From assembly GCA_012519845.1 (NCBI GenBank), contig JAAYPK010000036.1, positions 1-43,132 of the forward strand: a stretch of 43,132 nucleotides of DNA. The letters run 5' to 3'. The notes under the pieces were generated by a model that saw nothing but the letters and a program-made list of their open reading frames with translations, had not been told where the DNA came from and ran no database searches. Made by a program: the position numbers and the translations under genes. The stretch is from Clostridiales bacterium (GTDB lineage Bacteria > Bacillota > Clostridia > Clostridiales > Clostridiaceae). Of the stretch, positions 18,278-27,395 are shown in pieces (the stretch's first letter is position 1; each line of letters opens with the position of its first letter).

Positions 18278-18865
18278 TTATTTTCTTACTGCTCCTGCAT
18301 ATCTTGCACTATAATATCCATCACTTAATGAACTTATAGTAACACCTCTACTTGAACTTGCATGAATAAAATCTCCACCGCCTATGTAAATTCCTACGTG
18401 ACCTAACTTAGTATATGTATTAAAGAAAACTAAATCACCTGGAATAAGTTGATTTTTTGAAATATGCGTTCCTGAATAATACTGCGATTGAGATGTTCTT
18501 GGTAATGATTTTCCATAATGTGAAAATACATAAGATGTAAATCCAGAACAATCAAAAGCATTTGGTCCTGTAGCTCCAAATACATATGGGGTTCCTATAA
18601 ATTTATATGCGTAACTAATTAAATTACTTGCTGTAGAATTACCCCTACTTAAATTGTTTGAAGAAGTATTAGTTTTTGGATCTTCAGTAGGTGACACTAT
18701 AACTTTATCAACTTTTACTTCTGCTGTTTTTAAAACAACTCCTTGAGTCGATTTAGCACTTGTATCTGCTTTTGTGATTTTTATATTATTTATAGTAAGC
18801 ATTACAGTAGCACATACCAATGCTATTGAAACAGTTTTTATGTAGCTTTTTCTGTTAAATTCCAT
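18278..18865 (-). CDS. Secreted NlpC/P60 cell-wall endopeptidase
   Basis: A 195-aa protein with a signal peptide or N-terminal anchor at 1-34 (SIALVCATVMLTINNIKITKA), a short linker, then a C40 cysteine peptidase domain. The catalytic residues are C106 in FDCSGFTSYVF, H156 in LGHVGIYIG and H168 in FIHAS. Such enzymes cut D-glutamyl-meso-diaminopimelate bonds in stem peptides. No SH3 or LysM binding domain is present. It is a single-gene unit with a clear sigma-A promoter 70-95 bp upstream and its own terminator. Confidence 0.9.
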   Translation of the reverse strand: MEFNRKSYIKTVSIALVCATVMLTINNIKITKADTSAKSTQGVVLKTAEVKVDKVIVSPTEDPKTNTSSNNLSRGNSTASNLISYAYKFIGTPYVFGATGPNAFDCSGFTSYVFSHYGKSLPRTSQSQYYSGTHISKNQLIPGDLVFFNTYTKLGHVGIYIGGGDFIHASSSRGVTISSLSDGYYSARYAGAVRK

Positions 18866-18932
18866 AATGAGCTCCCCTCGTATCTTATTGAAACGTTATC
18901 ATTCCCCTATCCCATTTAACATTTATTTGTTA

Positions 18933-18960
18933 ATTATATCATAATAATCTAGCAAGTCAA
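18933..18960 (-). promoter_or_regulatory. Sigma-A promoter of the NlpC/P60 gene
   Basis: The minus strand carries TTGACT (18955-18960), a 16-nt spacer and TATAAT (18933-18938), one mismatch from consensus. The leader to the ATG is about 60 nt. Confidence 0.8.
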
Positions 18961-19022
18961 GTAATTCGATTTTTTATACTAAATTTCCTATTTTTATCCA
19001 TTTTTTTATTCTCATATAATAA

Positions 19023-19065
19023 AAAAGGTATATGCAAAATAACAAATATTTTGCACATACCTTTT
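19023..19065 (-). terminator. Terminator after tpiA
   Basis: The arms at 19023-19040 and 19048-19065 pair over about 18 bp with one G-U pair. T-rich sequence follows on the minus strand. It closes the glycolytic operon after tpiA. Confidence 0.9.
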
Positions 19066-19079
19066 TATTTATCATCAAA

Positions 19080-19829
19080 TTAATAGTTTACTATTTTAGA
19101 AAAATCATCTGCAATTAAGCTTGCTCCACCAACTAAAGCACCATCTATGTCAGACATAGCCATTTGATCCTTTATTGTGTTTGGCTTAACAGATCCACCA
19201 TATTGAATTCTTACTTTGTCAGCAACTTCTTTACCAAACATTTCAGCTACAACAGCTCTTATAGCAGATATTGTTTCATTAGCTTGTTCATTAGTAGCAG
19301 TTTTACCAGTTCCAATTGCCCAAATTGGTTCGTAAGCAATAATTACTTTTTCAGCTAATTCTTTAGATAATCCTTCTAAATCTGCTTTTATTTGTGCTCC
19401 AACTATTTCATTAGTAGTTCCATTTTCTCTTTCTTCTAGCGATTCACCACAACAAAGAACTGGTACTAAATTATGTGCAAATGCTGCTTTAACTTTCTTA
19501 TTTAAAGCTTCATCTGTTTCATTAAAATATTGTCTTCTTTCACTGTGTCCTAGAATAACATATTCAACACCCATTGCTTCAAGCATTCCTGGAGCAACTT
19601 CTCCTGTAAATGCACCTTTTTCTTCAAAATGCATATTTTGAGCTCCAATTTTAACATTTGATCCTTTTGCAGCCTTTAAAGCAGCATCTAAGCAAACAAA
19701 AGTTGGAAAGATAACTACTTCACAAGTAGCATCCTTTACTAATGGTTTTAATTCATTTATTACTTTTACAGCTTCTTCTGGAGTATAATGCATCTTCCAG
19801 TTTCCAGCGATAACAGCTTTTCTTGTCAT
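19080..19829 (-). CDS. tpiA: Triosephosphate isomerase
   Basis: A TIM-barrel enzyme of 249 aa that interconverts dihydroxyacetone phosphate and glyceraldehyde 3-phosphate. Catalytic residues lie in GNWKMH (Lys13), GHSERR (His) and [14 protein letters not shown] (Glu plus phosphate loop); IQYGGSVKP and GALVGGASL close the site. It is the last gene of cggR-gap-pgk-tpiA, 27 bp after pgk, with a strong terminator behind it. gpm and eno, which often follow in related genomes, are not here. Confidence 0.98.
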   Translation of the reverse strand: MTRKAVIAGNWKMHYTPEEAVKVINELKPLVKDATCEVVIFPTFVCLDAALKAAKGSNVKIGAQNMHFEEKGAFTGEVAPGMLEAMGVEYVILGHSERRQYFNETDEALNKKVKAAFAHNLVPVLCCGESLEERENGTTNEIVGAQIKADLEGLSKELAEKVIIAYEPIWAIGTGKTATNEQANETISAIRAVVAEMFGKEVADKVRIQYGGSVKPNTIKDQMAMSDIDGALVGGASLIADDFSKIVNY

Positions 19830-19856
19830 AATAATTCACCTCAATATTATTTAAAA

Positions 19857-21035
19857 TTATTTATCATTTAATGCAGCGATTCCTGGAAGTTCTTTTCCTT
19901 CTAAGAATTCTAATGATGCTCCACCACCTGTTGAAATGTGAGTCATCTTATCACCAAATCCTAATATATTAACTGCTGCTGCTGAATCTCCTCCACCAAT
20001 AACAGTTGTTGCATCTGCTTCTGCCATAGCTTTTGCTACTGCAACAGTTCCTTTATTAAAGTTTTCAAATTCAAATACACCCATTGGTCCATTCCAAATT
20101 ACTGTCTTAGCATCTTTAATTGCATCTGCATATAATTTTTCTGTTTTTGGTCCAATATCTAATCCCATATTTCCTGCAGGAATGTTTTGATCTTCAGTTA
20201 CTACTGCTTCAACATCCTTAAATTCTGTAGCTACTCTATGATCAACTGGTAATAAGAATTTAACACCTTTAGCTTCTGCTTTTGCTATCATTTCTTTAGC
20301 GTATTCTAATCTATCTTCTTCAACTAAAGAAGTTCCAATATCATATCCTTGAGCTTTTAAGAATGTATATGCCATTCCTCCACCAATAATTATTGTATCA
20401 ACTTTTTCTAATAAATTATTGATAACAGCAATTTTATCAGAAACCTTTGCTCCACCTAAAATAGCAACAAATGGTCTAACAGGTGAATTAACAGCTTCTC
20501 CTAAGAATTTTAATTCTTTTTGTATTAAATATCCACATACAGCTGTATCTAAATAATCTGTAACACCAACTGTTGAGCAATGTGCTCTATGAGCAGTACC
20601 AAATGCATCATTAACAAAAATATCAGCTAAAGAAGCTAATTCTTTTGAGAATTCAGGAACATTTTTTGTTTCTTCCTTTCTGCATCTAGTGTTTTCTAAT
20701 AAGATAACATCTCCATCTTTCATATCAGCTACAGCAGCTTTTGCGTTTGGTCCAACTACTTCTTCATCTCTTGGGAATTTAACTTCTTGACCAAGCATTT
20801 CAGTTAATCTTGCAGCAACTGGTGCTAATGATTTAGAAGCATCCTTTCCTAAATGTGAGCATAAAATAACCTTAGCTCCATTCTTTACTAAATATTTTAT
20901 TGTTGGTAATGCACCATTTAATCTGTTTTCATCTGTTATAACTCCATCTTTTAAAGGAACATTAAAATCACATCTAACTAATACTCTTTTACCTTTAACT
21001 TGAATATCTTCAATAGTCTTCTTATTAAAGCTCAT
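19857..21035 (-). CDS. pgk: Phosphoglycerate kinase
   Basis: A 392-aa enzyme transferring phosphate from 1,3-bisphosphoglycerate to ADP. The substrate site is near [14 protein letters not shown] and [15 protein letters not shown]. The nucleotide site includes [14 protein letters not shown] and the C-terminal GGGDSAAAV and [17 protein letters not shown] 21035 is chosen because GAGGTG lies upstream; GTG at 21044 lies inside that site. A terminator-like hairpin lies between it and gap, so its level may differ from that of gap. Confidence 0.98.
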   Translation of the reverse strand: MSFNKKTIEDIQVKGKRVLVRCDFNVPLKDGVITDENRLNGALPTIKYLVKNGAKVILCSHLGKDASKSLAPVAARLTEMLGQEVKFPRDEEVVGPNAKAAVADMKDGDVILLENTRCRKEETKNVPEFSKELASLADIFVNDAFGTAHRAHCSTVGVTDYLDTAVCGYLIQKELKFLGEAVNSPVRPFVAILGGAKVSDKIAVINNLLEKVDTIIIGGGMAYTFLKAQGYDIGTSLVEEDRLEYAKEMIAKAEAKGVKFLLPVDHRVATEFKDVEAVVTEDQNIPAGNMGLDIGPKTEKLYADAIKDAKTVIWNGPMGVFEFENFNKGTVAVAKAMAEADATTVIGGGDSAAAVNILGFGDKMTHISTGGGASLEFLEGKELPGIAALNDK

Positions 21036-21069
21036 TCTTTTCACCTCATAATATTATTTTATATTTTAA

Positions 21070-21112
21070 AATAGTCTGGCTTTATAGCCATCTACTACAA
21101 AACCAGACTTAT
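21070..21112 (-). terminator. Hairpin between gap and pgk, possible attenuator
   Basis: The arms AGTCTGG (21073-21079) and CCAGACT (21103-21109) extend inward by further A-T and G-U pairs to about 13 bp. ATTTTAAAATAT follows on the minus strand. This may be a partial terminator or a processing/stability element inside the operon. Confidence 0.6.
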
Positions 21113-21149
21113 TTTTTAACTTACCTATCGCTTAAATTATAATATAAAA

Positions 21150-22163
21150 TTATTTTAAGTTAGCGAAGTACTTAATTGTTCTTACCATTTGGCTAGTGTA
21201 TGAATTTTCGTTGTCATACCAAGAAACAACTTGAACTTGATATAAATCTTCTCCAATTTTAGCTACCATAGTTTGAGTTGCATCAAATAATGATCCATAC
21301 TTAATTCCTACGATATCTGAAGAAACTAATTCTTCTTCAGTGTATCCGAAAGATTCATTTGAAGCAGCTTTCATTGCAGCATTTACACCTTCAACTGTAA
21401 TATCTTTTCCTTTAACAACTGCTACTAAAATTGTAGTTGAACCAGTTGGAACTGGAACTCTTTGTGCAGAACCGATTAATTTTCCGTTTAATTCTGGAAT
21501 AACTAATCCGATAGCTTTTGCAGCACCAGTAGAGTTTGGAACTATGTTAACAGCTGCAGCTCTAGCACGTCTGAAATCTCCTTTTCTGTGTGGTCCATCT
21601 AATACCATTTGATCTCCTGTATAAGCATGGATAGTCGACATTATACCACTTTGAATTGGTGCAAACTTGTTTAATGCATCAGCCATAGGAGCTAAGCAGT
21701 TAGTTGTACAAGATGCAGCAGATATTATCTTATCATCAGCAGTTAATACATCTTGGTTTACGTTAAATACAACTGTTGGAAGGTCGTTACCAGCTGGAGC
21801 TGAAATAACTACTTTCTTAGCACCTGCATCTATATGAGCTTGTGATTTAGCTTTTGATACATAGAATCCTGTACATTCAAGTACTACATCTACTCCAATT
21901 TCTCCCCAAGGAAGTTTAGAAGCATCTGCTTCTGCATAGATCTTTATTTCTTTTCCGTTAACTACTATTGAATTTTCTTTAGCTTCAACTGTTCCATCAT
22001 ATCTACCTTGAGATGAATCATATTTTAATAAGTGAGCTAACATCTTAGGATCTGTTAAGTCGTTGATTGCAACAACATCATATCCTTCTGCTCCGAACAT
22101 TTGTCTGAATGCAAGACGTCCAATACGTCCAAAACCATTAATTGCTACTTTAACATTTGACAT
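21150..22163 (-). CDS. gap: Glyceraldehyde-3-phosphate dehydrogenase (glycolytic)
   Basis: A 337-aa NAD-dependent enzyme. The Rossmann motif [15 protein letters not shown] is at the start, the active-site cysteine is in [13 protein letters not shown], and phosphate-binding segments include [25 protein letters not shown] and [10 protein letters not shown]. Its place directly after cggR marks it as the glycolytic GapA-type enzyme. A GGAGG site precedes the ATG. Confidence 0.98.
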   Translation of the reverse strand: MSNVKVAINGFGRIGRLAFRQMFGAEGYDVVAINDLTDPKMLAHLLKYDSSQGRYDGTVEAKENSIVVNGKEIKIYAEADASKLPWGEIGVDVVLECTGFYVSKAKSQAHIDAGAKKVVISAPAGNDLPTVVFNVNQDVLTADDKIISAASCTTNCLAPMADALNKFAPIQSGIMSTIHAYTGDQMVLDGPHRKGDFRRARAAAVNIVPNSTGAAKAIGLVIPELNGKLIGSAQRVPVPTGSTTILVAVVKGKDITVEGVNAAMKAASNESFGYTEEELVSSDIVGIKYGSLFDATQTMVAKIGEDLYQVQVVSWYDNENSYTSQMVRTIKYFANLK

Positions 22164-22218
22164 TAAAAATTCCTCCTAAAAAACAAAATTATTTATAAAA
22201 AATATTTTTATAACATTA

Positions 22219-23253
22219 TTATTCAGCATTCTGAAATATCTTGATGATTTCTCTTCCTATACCTTCATCTGTAACTAGAATGCCATTTTTATTATTAAGT
22301 TGAGTAGAAATAACTGACTGTACTTTATTTTTCCCTCCTGCTACTGCAATATGCTTATTAATTTTTCTTGCTTCATTAATATTTATACCTATAGCAGTAG
22401 TCTGTGATACCACTTTTGAATTTTTATCAAAATAACATCCAAAAGCTTCTCCAACAGCTCCAAGTTCTTCAAGTCTGTCTATTTCTTCTTTTTCAGCTCC
22501 CCTTTTTTCTGCCATTTCAATTGCATTTCCTATTCCATAAATAAGGATATCTGCATTTCGAATATAATCTATTATTTCTTTGATTTCCTTTTCTTTTAGT
22601 AAAGTATCTAATACTTCCAAAGATAGATTTTCTGGAATATGAAGCATTTTATAAGTTCCTTTTAATTTCTTTGCAAAAGATGCTGCTAAAGTATTAGCTT
22701 GAGTTTCCACTTTTCTACCCATACCACCTCTAGCTGGAACAACTAAAATGTTTTGAAAATTATTGCTATTTGGGAAAGCCTCAACAACTTCTTTTAAAGT
22801 GCTACCTCCAGTTAAAGCTATTATATAATTATCCTTAATAATATCTTTTAGATAATTAGAACAAGCTTTACCAATATCTTTAAGCACTGTTGGATTCTCA
22901 TCAGAATCACCCGGAACAATTATTACCTTTTCTAAATTTAATAAAGTCTTTATTTGTTCCTCAATTTCTGATAATCCTTTAATTTCATGAATGAAATTCT
23001 TTAACTTATTTACTATTACTTCACCACTTTCTGTTACAGTCATTCCTGGTGCATTAATCTCAATAAGTCCTTGAGATTTTAGAAAATTAATTTCTGTTCG
23101 AACTATTCTTTCTCCAAGACCTAAATCATTTGCCAAAATTCGTCTTCCAATAGGTTGTTTATAGTAAATAGTTCTTAATATATTGTATCTTTTTTCAAGT
23201 ACTTCTACAAGTTCAGGAACTATTTTCATTTCTAATTTTAATATTTCCTGCAA
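22219..23253 (-). CDS. cggR: CggR central glycolytic genes repressor (SorC family)
   Basis: A protein of 344 aa. An N-terminal winged helix-turn-helix (IGRRILANDLGLGERIVRTEINFLKSQGLI) is followed by a SorC-type sugar-phosphate-binding domain (IVPGDSDENPTVLKDIGKA, ALTGGSTLKEVV, VVPARGGMGRKVETQANTLA, VTDEGIGREI). In Bacillus it represses the gapA operon and is released by fructose 1,6-bisphosphate. TTG 23253 is chosen because AAAGGAG lies 8 nt before it; the upstream TTG at 23274 would read through that site. It is the first gene of the operon it should control and sits next to a matching operator. Confidence 0.95.
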   Translation of the reverse strand: MQEILKLEMKIVPELVEVLEKRYNILRTIYYKQPIGRRILANDLGLGERIVRTEINFLKSQGLIEINAPGMTVTESGEVIVNKLKNFIHEIKGLSEIEEQIKTLLNLEKVIIVPGDSDENPTVLKDIGKACSNYLKDIIKDNYIIALTGGSTLKEVVEAFPNSNNFQNILVVPARGGMGRKVETQANTLAASFAKKLKGTYKMLHIPENLSLEVLDTLLKEKEIKEIIDYIRNADILIYGIGNAIEMAEKRGAEKEEIDRLEELGAVGEAFGCYFDKNSKVVSQTTAIGININEARKINKHIAVAGGKNKVQSVISTQLNNKNGILVTDEGIGREIIKIFQNAE

Positions 23254-23279
23254 CTCTAACACTCCTTTGGGCAAATTGT

Positions 23280-23305
23280 GTCCCGCATTTTTTAGAAACG
23301 TCCCA
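23280..23305 (-). promoter_or_regulatory. CggR operator
   Basis: The minus strand shows two direct GGGAC half-sites (TGGGAC at 23300-23305 and CGGGAC at 23280-23285) exactly 20 bp apart. As I recall it, the Bacillus operator has the same CGGGAC period of 20. The first site overlaps the expected transcription start, so bound CggR would block initiation or early elongation. Confidence 0.8.
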
Positions 23306-23313
23306 CATGTATT

Positions 23314-23342
23314 ATTATAAATCAGTTTATTAAATTTTTAAA
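23314..23342 (-). promoter_or_regulatory. Promoter of cggR-gap-pgk-tpiA
   Basis: The minus strand carries TTTAAA (23337-23342), a 17-nt spacer and TATAAT (23314-23319). It is placed directly upstream of the CggR operator. The rest of the gap to 23489 is AT-rich with nothing further seen. Confidence 0.65.
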
Positions 23343-23489
23343 GCCTTTATACGATTTTTTTTATTTTATTTTTCTTTAATACTACAATACTTTTTTATTT
23401 TACACTAAAAAAATAATCTTATTCATTTTTTGTTTTTATAAGTTAACTTTATAGATATATATTTATTATAAATAATCAAAATATAAAAA

Positions 23490-23518
23490 TGTGCAAAATG
23501 AAAAAATCATTTTGCACA
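23490..23518 (-). terminator. Terminator after the degV-family gene
   Basis: The perfect 12-bp arms TGTGCAAAATGA and TCATTTTGCACA (23490-23501, 23507-23518) are followed by TTTTTATATTTT on the minus strand. Confidence 0.9.
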
Positions 23519-23526
23519 TTCCTTTA

Positions 23527-24372
23527 CTACATATCGTCTTTTTCAAAGAAAAATACTCCTGTTGCATAATTACCAGAATGAATACCAACAGTACATCCCA
23601 CCTTAGTATTGATAAATTCAATATTATTCTCTATTAAATAATCACTAACAGGCTTGTTAACTTCATCCATATTTACATTTATCAACATAACAGGCATACC
23701 CTTTTCACAACCATACTTTTCTATATCATTAATTATTCTCTTAGAAGCTTTTTTACCACCTCTAACCTTATCTTTTACTGACATCAAACCATCTTTAACC
23801 TCTAAAATAAGCTTAATGCCAAGCATACCTGTTACCACTCCAACAGTTTTAGGTATTCTTCCACCTCTCACCAAATTATCAAGAGAATCAAAAGAAAGAG
23901 AAGATCTTATTTTGCTTTTCTTTTCTTCTAATTCATTAACAATTTCTTTTATGTCTTTTCCCATATCTCTTAAAATAGCAGCTCTATATACAAGTAATGC
24001 TAATCCAGATGTTACACTTTGGGAATCAATTACATAAATATCATCACTACCTATATTATTTTTTGCTAAACAAGCAGACTGGTAGGTCCCACTCATTCCT
24101 GATGATATATGAATTGATATTATTTTATATCCTTCTTTTAAATATTTTTCGTAGGTTTCTTGAAACCTAATAGGTGTTACTTGAGAAGTATTAGGGAAAG
24201 TATCGCCTTCATCTATCTTTCTAAATAATTCATCTAAAGTTATTTCAACACCATCTAAATAACTTTCTTCACCAAAATTAATCAATAAAGGCAATACCTC
24301 TATTTGTAATTTTTCAAATATTTCTTTTGGTAAATCTGCTGAACTATCCGTTATAATTTTAATTTTTTCCAT
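23527..24372 (-). CDS. DegV-family fatty-acid-binding protein
   Basis: A 281-aa protein of the DegV/FakB family. Motifs are KIITDSSADLPKEIFE at the start, TSQVTPIRFQETYEKYL and HISSGMSGTYQSACLA. The HSGNYATGVFFF C-terminus fits the lipid pocket. In Staphylococcus, FakB proteins present fatty acids to the kinase FakA for phosphorylation and phospholipid entry. No FakA partner is encoded in the window. It lies 14 bp after trmL and probably shares its promoter. Confidence 0.9.
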   Translation of the reverse strand: MEKIKIITDSSADLPKEIFEKLQIEVLPLLINFGEESYLDGVEITLDELFRKIDEGDTFPNTSQVTPIRFQETYEKYLKEGYKIISIHISSGMSGTYQSACLAKNNIGSDDIYVIDSQSVTSGLALLVYRAAILRDMGKDIKEIVNELEEKKSKIRSSLSFDSLDNLVRGGRIPKTVGVVTGMLGIKLILEVKDGLMSVKDKVRGGKKASKRIINDIEKYGCEKGMPVMLINVNMDEVNKPVSDYLIENNIEFINTKVGCTVGIHSGNYATGVFFFEKDDM

Positions 24373-24386
24373 TATTTCATTCCCCT

Positions 24387-24848
24387 CTATTTCATATTAG
24401 GAAATCCAATTTGTCTTAATCCTTCATATGCTATTATTGCAACAGTATTGGATAAATTTAAACTTCTAGTACTACTTTTTATCATAGGTACTCTAATATT
24501 TTCACATTTTTCATGTACCTCTTTAGGTACTCCAGAAGATTCTCTTCCAAACATAATAAAATCACCTTTTTTAAAGGATGTTTCATCATAATAATTATTC
24601 CCATGTGTTGAAGCAAGATATATTTTATTTTGTCCGTATTTTTCTAAAAAGTCATCATAACTTTCATGAACCTCAAGCTGTAAAAATTCCCAATAATCTA
24701 AACCTGCTCTTCTTAGGTGTTTTTCATCTAGCTCAAACCCTAAAGGTTTAATTAAATGTAATTTACAGTCTGTCAAAACGCATGTTCGAGCTATATTGCC
24801 TGTATTTTGCGGAATCTCAGGCTGATATAAGACTATATTAAAATTCAA
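24387..24848 (-). CDS. trmL: TrmL tRNA (cytidine/uridine-34-2'-O)-methyltransferase
   Basis: A SPOUT-class enzyme of 153 aa that 2'-O-methylates the wobble base of certain leucine tRNAs. It shows NIVLYQPEIPQNTGNIARTC, KPLGFELDEKHLRRAGLDYW, FGRESSGVP and a C-terminal trefoil-knot SAM site (RSLNLSNTVAIIAYE). TTG 24848 is chosen because GGAGG ends 8 nt upstream; the TTG at 24863 is part of that site. Confidence 0.95.
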   Translation of the reverse strand: MNFNIVLYQPEIPQNTGNIARTCVLTDCKLHLIKPLGFELDEKHLRRAGLDYWEFLQLEVHESYDDFLEKYGQNKIYLASTHGNNYYDETSFKKGDFIMFGRESSGVPKEVHEKCENIRVPMIKSSTRSLNLSNTVAIIAYEGLRQIGFPNMK

Positions 24849-24890
24849 AATAATAACCTCCAATATATTGGAATTAGTATATCATTAAAA

Positions 24891-24920
24891 ATAATACTAC
24901 ACTATTATGTGTTTAGTCAA
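24891..24920 (-). promoter_or_regulatory. Promoter of trmL-degV
   Basis: The minus strand has TTGACT (24915-24920), an 18-nt spacer and TATTAT (24891-24896). The spacer holds a small symmetric element, ACAC-N6-GTGT. It begins a few bases after the upstream VanW gene's stop. Confidence 0.6.
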
Positions 24921-24926
24921 AATATT

Positions 24927-26315
24927 TTAATTTAACTTACTTCCTTTTCTAATTACAGTAGGTTGAGATGCATACTTATCTGTTGCAACTTCTTCTCTTT
25001 TTACTTCAATCCCATTCTCATAGGTAATTTGATATGATTTAACCTTATATCCTGCTTGTCCTTCACTTTCAACTTCTTCTACTCCAACTTCCAATGTAGG
25101 ATCTTCCTTATACACTATTTCTCCAGGAATTGTTTCTATAATCTCACTTTCCATATTATATGTTTTATTACCTAAAGCATCAGGATCACCATATATATTA
25201 AAAATAACATTTTTATTTTGTGTAATTCCTTCAATGTAAATTGGGAAATCATAAGTATTCTTAAATTTATAATCTATACTTCCCCAAGCAACAGTTGCAT
25301 CCAATCCTTTTTCTGCATACCCTACAGGAAGAGAATGATTAAGTCTTTCTACTGACCTTATGTTAGCTTTCATTACAGCTCTATATAAAGTTGTTGATAC
25401 TTGGCAAATTCCTCCAGCTTCTGCTTGCTCTACTTTATTATTTATGTATACAGCTGCATCTTTATATTTTCCTCGTCCTTTTTGTGAAACAGCACTATAA
25501 CTAAAAGTTTCACCTGGCATTAATAATGTACCATTTACTAGAGAGGTAGCCAAGGCAACATTATAACTTCTGTCTTCTCCAGAAGATTGAAAACTTGTCT
25601 GAAAAGTTGACATTGGTTTATTTTTTATCTTTTTTAATTCTTCAGTTGTAATTGCTGCTTTCTTTTCTTCTAAATTTAAGGTAATTTGACTTTTTTCATC
25701 TAATTTACCATTAAGTACACCCTTTAGGTCTTCCTTAAGATTTTCACTATTTAATTCATAACCTACAACATCATCTACTATTTTAATATTTCCATTATTA
25801 ATAGTTATACTTGCATCTTTAGGAGATATATTAAAATCTGCAATTAATCTCTCTTCAAATTCTTGAAATTTATTTTCATCATATGTAAAATCTAAAGAAA
25901 CATTTATTTTCTCTTTTCCACTGATGATTTTATTTTTTTTTAATAGATTACTGCTTTTTCCATAAAGATATGCATCCTCTACGGCTTTTTCAACATCATA
26001 AGAAGGTGAAAATTCATTATAATAATATTTTTTTTCTTCAGATCCTACCTTAACTAATATTTCTTTATCACCTATTTTAGATGAAAATTCATCTTCTAAT
26101 ATTTTTAAAGCCTCTTCTTTTGTTTTCCCACTTACGTCAATATCTTCTATAGTAACTCCTGGATATATAACATTATCCCATTTGTTAACTTTTGAATTTA
26201 TTGAAAGTGAATATGCTAAAACTCCAGAAAAAATTATAACTAAAACTATAGAAATTTTAAAATAAATTGAAGAAAATATGTTTTTATTTTTTCTAATGTT
26301 TCTAGTTTCTTTCAT
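24927..26315 (-). CDS. VanW/YoaR-family cell-wall protein with G5 domain
   Basis: A 462-aa protein. An N-terminal membrane helix (about 16-36) is followed by a YoaR-type peptidoglycan-binding-like region (about 45-225) and a VanW domain (about 245-375; NGTLLMPGETFSYSAV, EAGGICQVSTTLYRAV, LNHSLPVGYAEKGLDATVAW). A G5-type C-terminus follows (about 385-460). Function is unknown; it is an exported, membrane-anchored protein of the wall. ATG 26315 is preferred because GGGAGATGG precedes it. The upstream in-frame start at 26372 would lie inside the preceding terminator. It is not evidence of vancomycin resistance. Confidence 0.88.
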   Translation of the reverse strand: MKETRNIRKNKNIFSSIYFKISIVLVIIFSGVLAYSLSINSKVNKWDNVIYPGVTIEDIDVSGKTKEEALKILEDEFSSKIGDKEILVKVGSEEKKYYYNEFSPSYDVEKAVEDAYLYGKSSNLLKKNKIISGKEKINVSLDFTYDENKFQEFEERLIADFNISPKDASITINNGNIKIVDDVVGYELNSENLKEDLKGVLNGKLDEKSQITLNLEEKKAAITTEELKKIKNKPMSTFQTSFQSSGEDRSYNVALATSLVNGTLLMPGETFSYSAVSQKGRGKYKDAAVYINNKVEQAEAGGICQVSTTLYRAVMKANIRSVERLNHSLPVGYAEKGLDATVAWGSIDYKFKNTYDFPIYIEGITQNKNVIFNIYGDPDALGNKTYNMESEIIETIPGEIVYKEDPTLEVGVEEVESEGQAGYKVKSYQITYENGIEVKREEVATDKYASQPTVIRKGSKLN

Positions 26316-26343
26316 TAATCCATCTCCCTTTCCCTTAAAGAAA

Positions 26344-26369
26344 GGACCGTATTTCTGTAAATACAGTCC
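26344..26369 (-). terminator. Terminator after the GH25 gene
   Basis: The stem GGACCGTATTT/AAATACAGTCC (26344-26354, 26359-26369) has one G-U pair and a 4-nt loop, and is followed on the minus strand by TTTCTTT. It lies just upstream of the VanW gene's ribosome site. Confidence 0.75.
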
Positions 26370-26387
26370 CATTATACTTAATTAAAA

Positions 26388-27329
26388 TTAAATAATAACT
26401 TTACTTCTAATTTTTGATGTTTCACCATCATGATCAAACGCTTCAATAGAAATTGTAACTTTTTTGTCTAAACTTACTGGTAATTCATTTTTGTTAATTA
26501 TAAATTCAGTATCATTTTCATTTACTGTTCCAATCCAATAATTATTAGCAAATATATTATACCCAAGTAAATCTATATCATCAACTCTATTCCATGTAAT
26601 TTTTATTTTATTTCCTTCAATAACCGCTCTTAATTTTTGAACTATGCTAGGCTGAGTTAATAATGCTATATTATTAGGTCCCCAATTACCATCAACTGGA
26701 TTTCCCACCCCTTGAACTTCTATATTTTCAGTAAACTGCCATATTCTCCATCTTGTCCATCCTCCTTGATCTTTGGGATATGGAGGATTTCCTGGAATAC
26801 TTGTATACATGGCAATCCAAAGAGGCATGTTCTTAAGTGGATATCCGTCATTAGGCATTTTAAAATTATTATAGAGTTCAATAAAATGATTTCCTGTATA
26901 TAGCATCAATCTTCTTCTTGTTTTTTTCTCAAATCTTTTTCTAAACCTATTAATCCAATTCAATAAAGTAGCTGTAGGTAATAAATTTTCAGTTGGAGTT
27001 TCAATATCCAATACAGGAAACAAATCTCCATAATCTTTGCTTCCAAAGCCTTTTTGTAAAATATCAATAAAATCATCACATTGTGAGTCTGCAGTTAATA
27101 AATCGTATCCTGGAACTCCATAATGATATGCACCAACTGGTATTCCTACATTTCTCGATGCATTGGCAAATTCTAAAAATTTCCTATCAACTCGAAATCT
27201 ACCACTTCCCGATCCTGATGATCTTAAGTACAAGAAATCAATTTTAGTTGCTAAAATGGTGAAATTTACATTTTGACTATACTCATTAATATCAATACCA
27301 AATAAGCTTTTAGGATTCTTATCTTGCAT
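26388..27329 (-). CDS. GH25 muramidase without signal peptide, with FN3-like tail
   Basis: A protein of 313 aa. The glycoside hydrolase family 25 barrel (about 8-215) shows FGIDINEYS, VGIPVGAYHYG, the catalytic DxE motif in FPVLDIETP and WRIWQFTENIEVQGVG. The tail (about 220-313) looks like a fibronectin type III domain (KIKITWNRVDDIDLLGYNIFAN). No signal peptide is visible. Signal-less GH25 enzymes include phage endolysins and the spore-cortex muramidase SleM of C. perfringens, which has a similar size. No phage genes are nearby, so a SleM-like spore enzyme is plausible but unproven. GAGGTAG precedes the ATG. Confidence 0.85.
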   Translation of the reverse strand: MQDKNPKSLFGIDINEYSQNVNFTILATKIDFLYLRSSGSGSGRFRVDRKFLEFANASRNVGIPVGAYHYGVPGYDLLTADSQCDDFIDILQKGFGSKDYGDLFPVLDIETPTENLLPTATLLNWINRFRKRFEKKTRRRLMLYTGNHFIELYNNFKMPNDGYPLKNMPLWIAMYTSIPGNPPYPKDQGGWTRWRIWQFTENIEVQGVGNPVDGNWGPNNIALLTQPSIVQKLRAVIEGNKIKITWNRVDDIDLLGYNIFANNYWIGTVNENDTEFIINKNELPVSLDKKVTISIEAFDHDGETSKIRSKVII

Positions 27330-27395
27330 AAATCTACCTCATAAAATTACTCTCCTTATTAAAATATTGATAATTCTTAAAAATGTTCTTATTTT

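Noticed and set aside
23654-24037. A 127-aa plus-strand frame opposite the degV-family gene
   Set aside because: It mirrors the coding strand of a conserved protein and lacks a start signal.
26388-27329. Prophage remnant marked by an endolysin
   Set aside because: No holin, structural, integrase or attachment-site features are nearby; neighbours are housekeeping genes.
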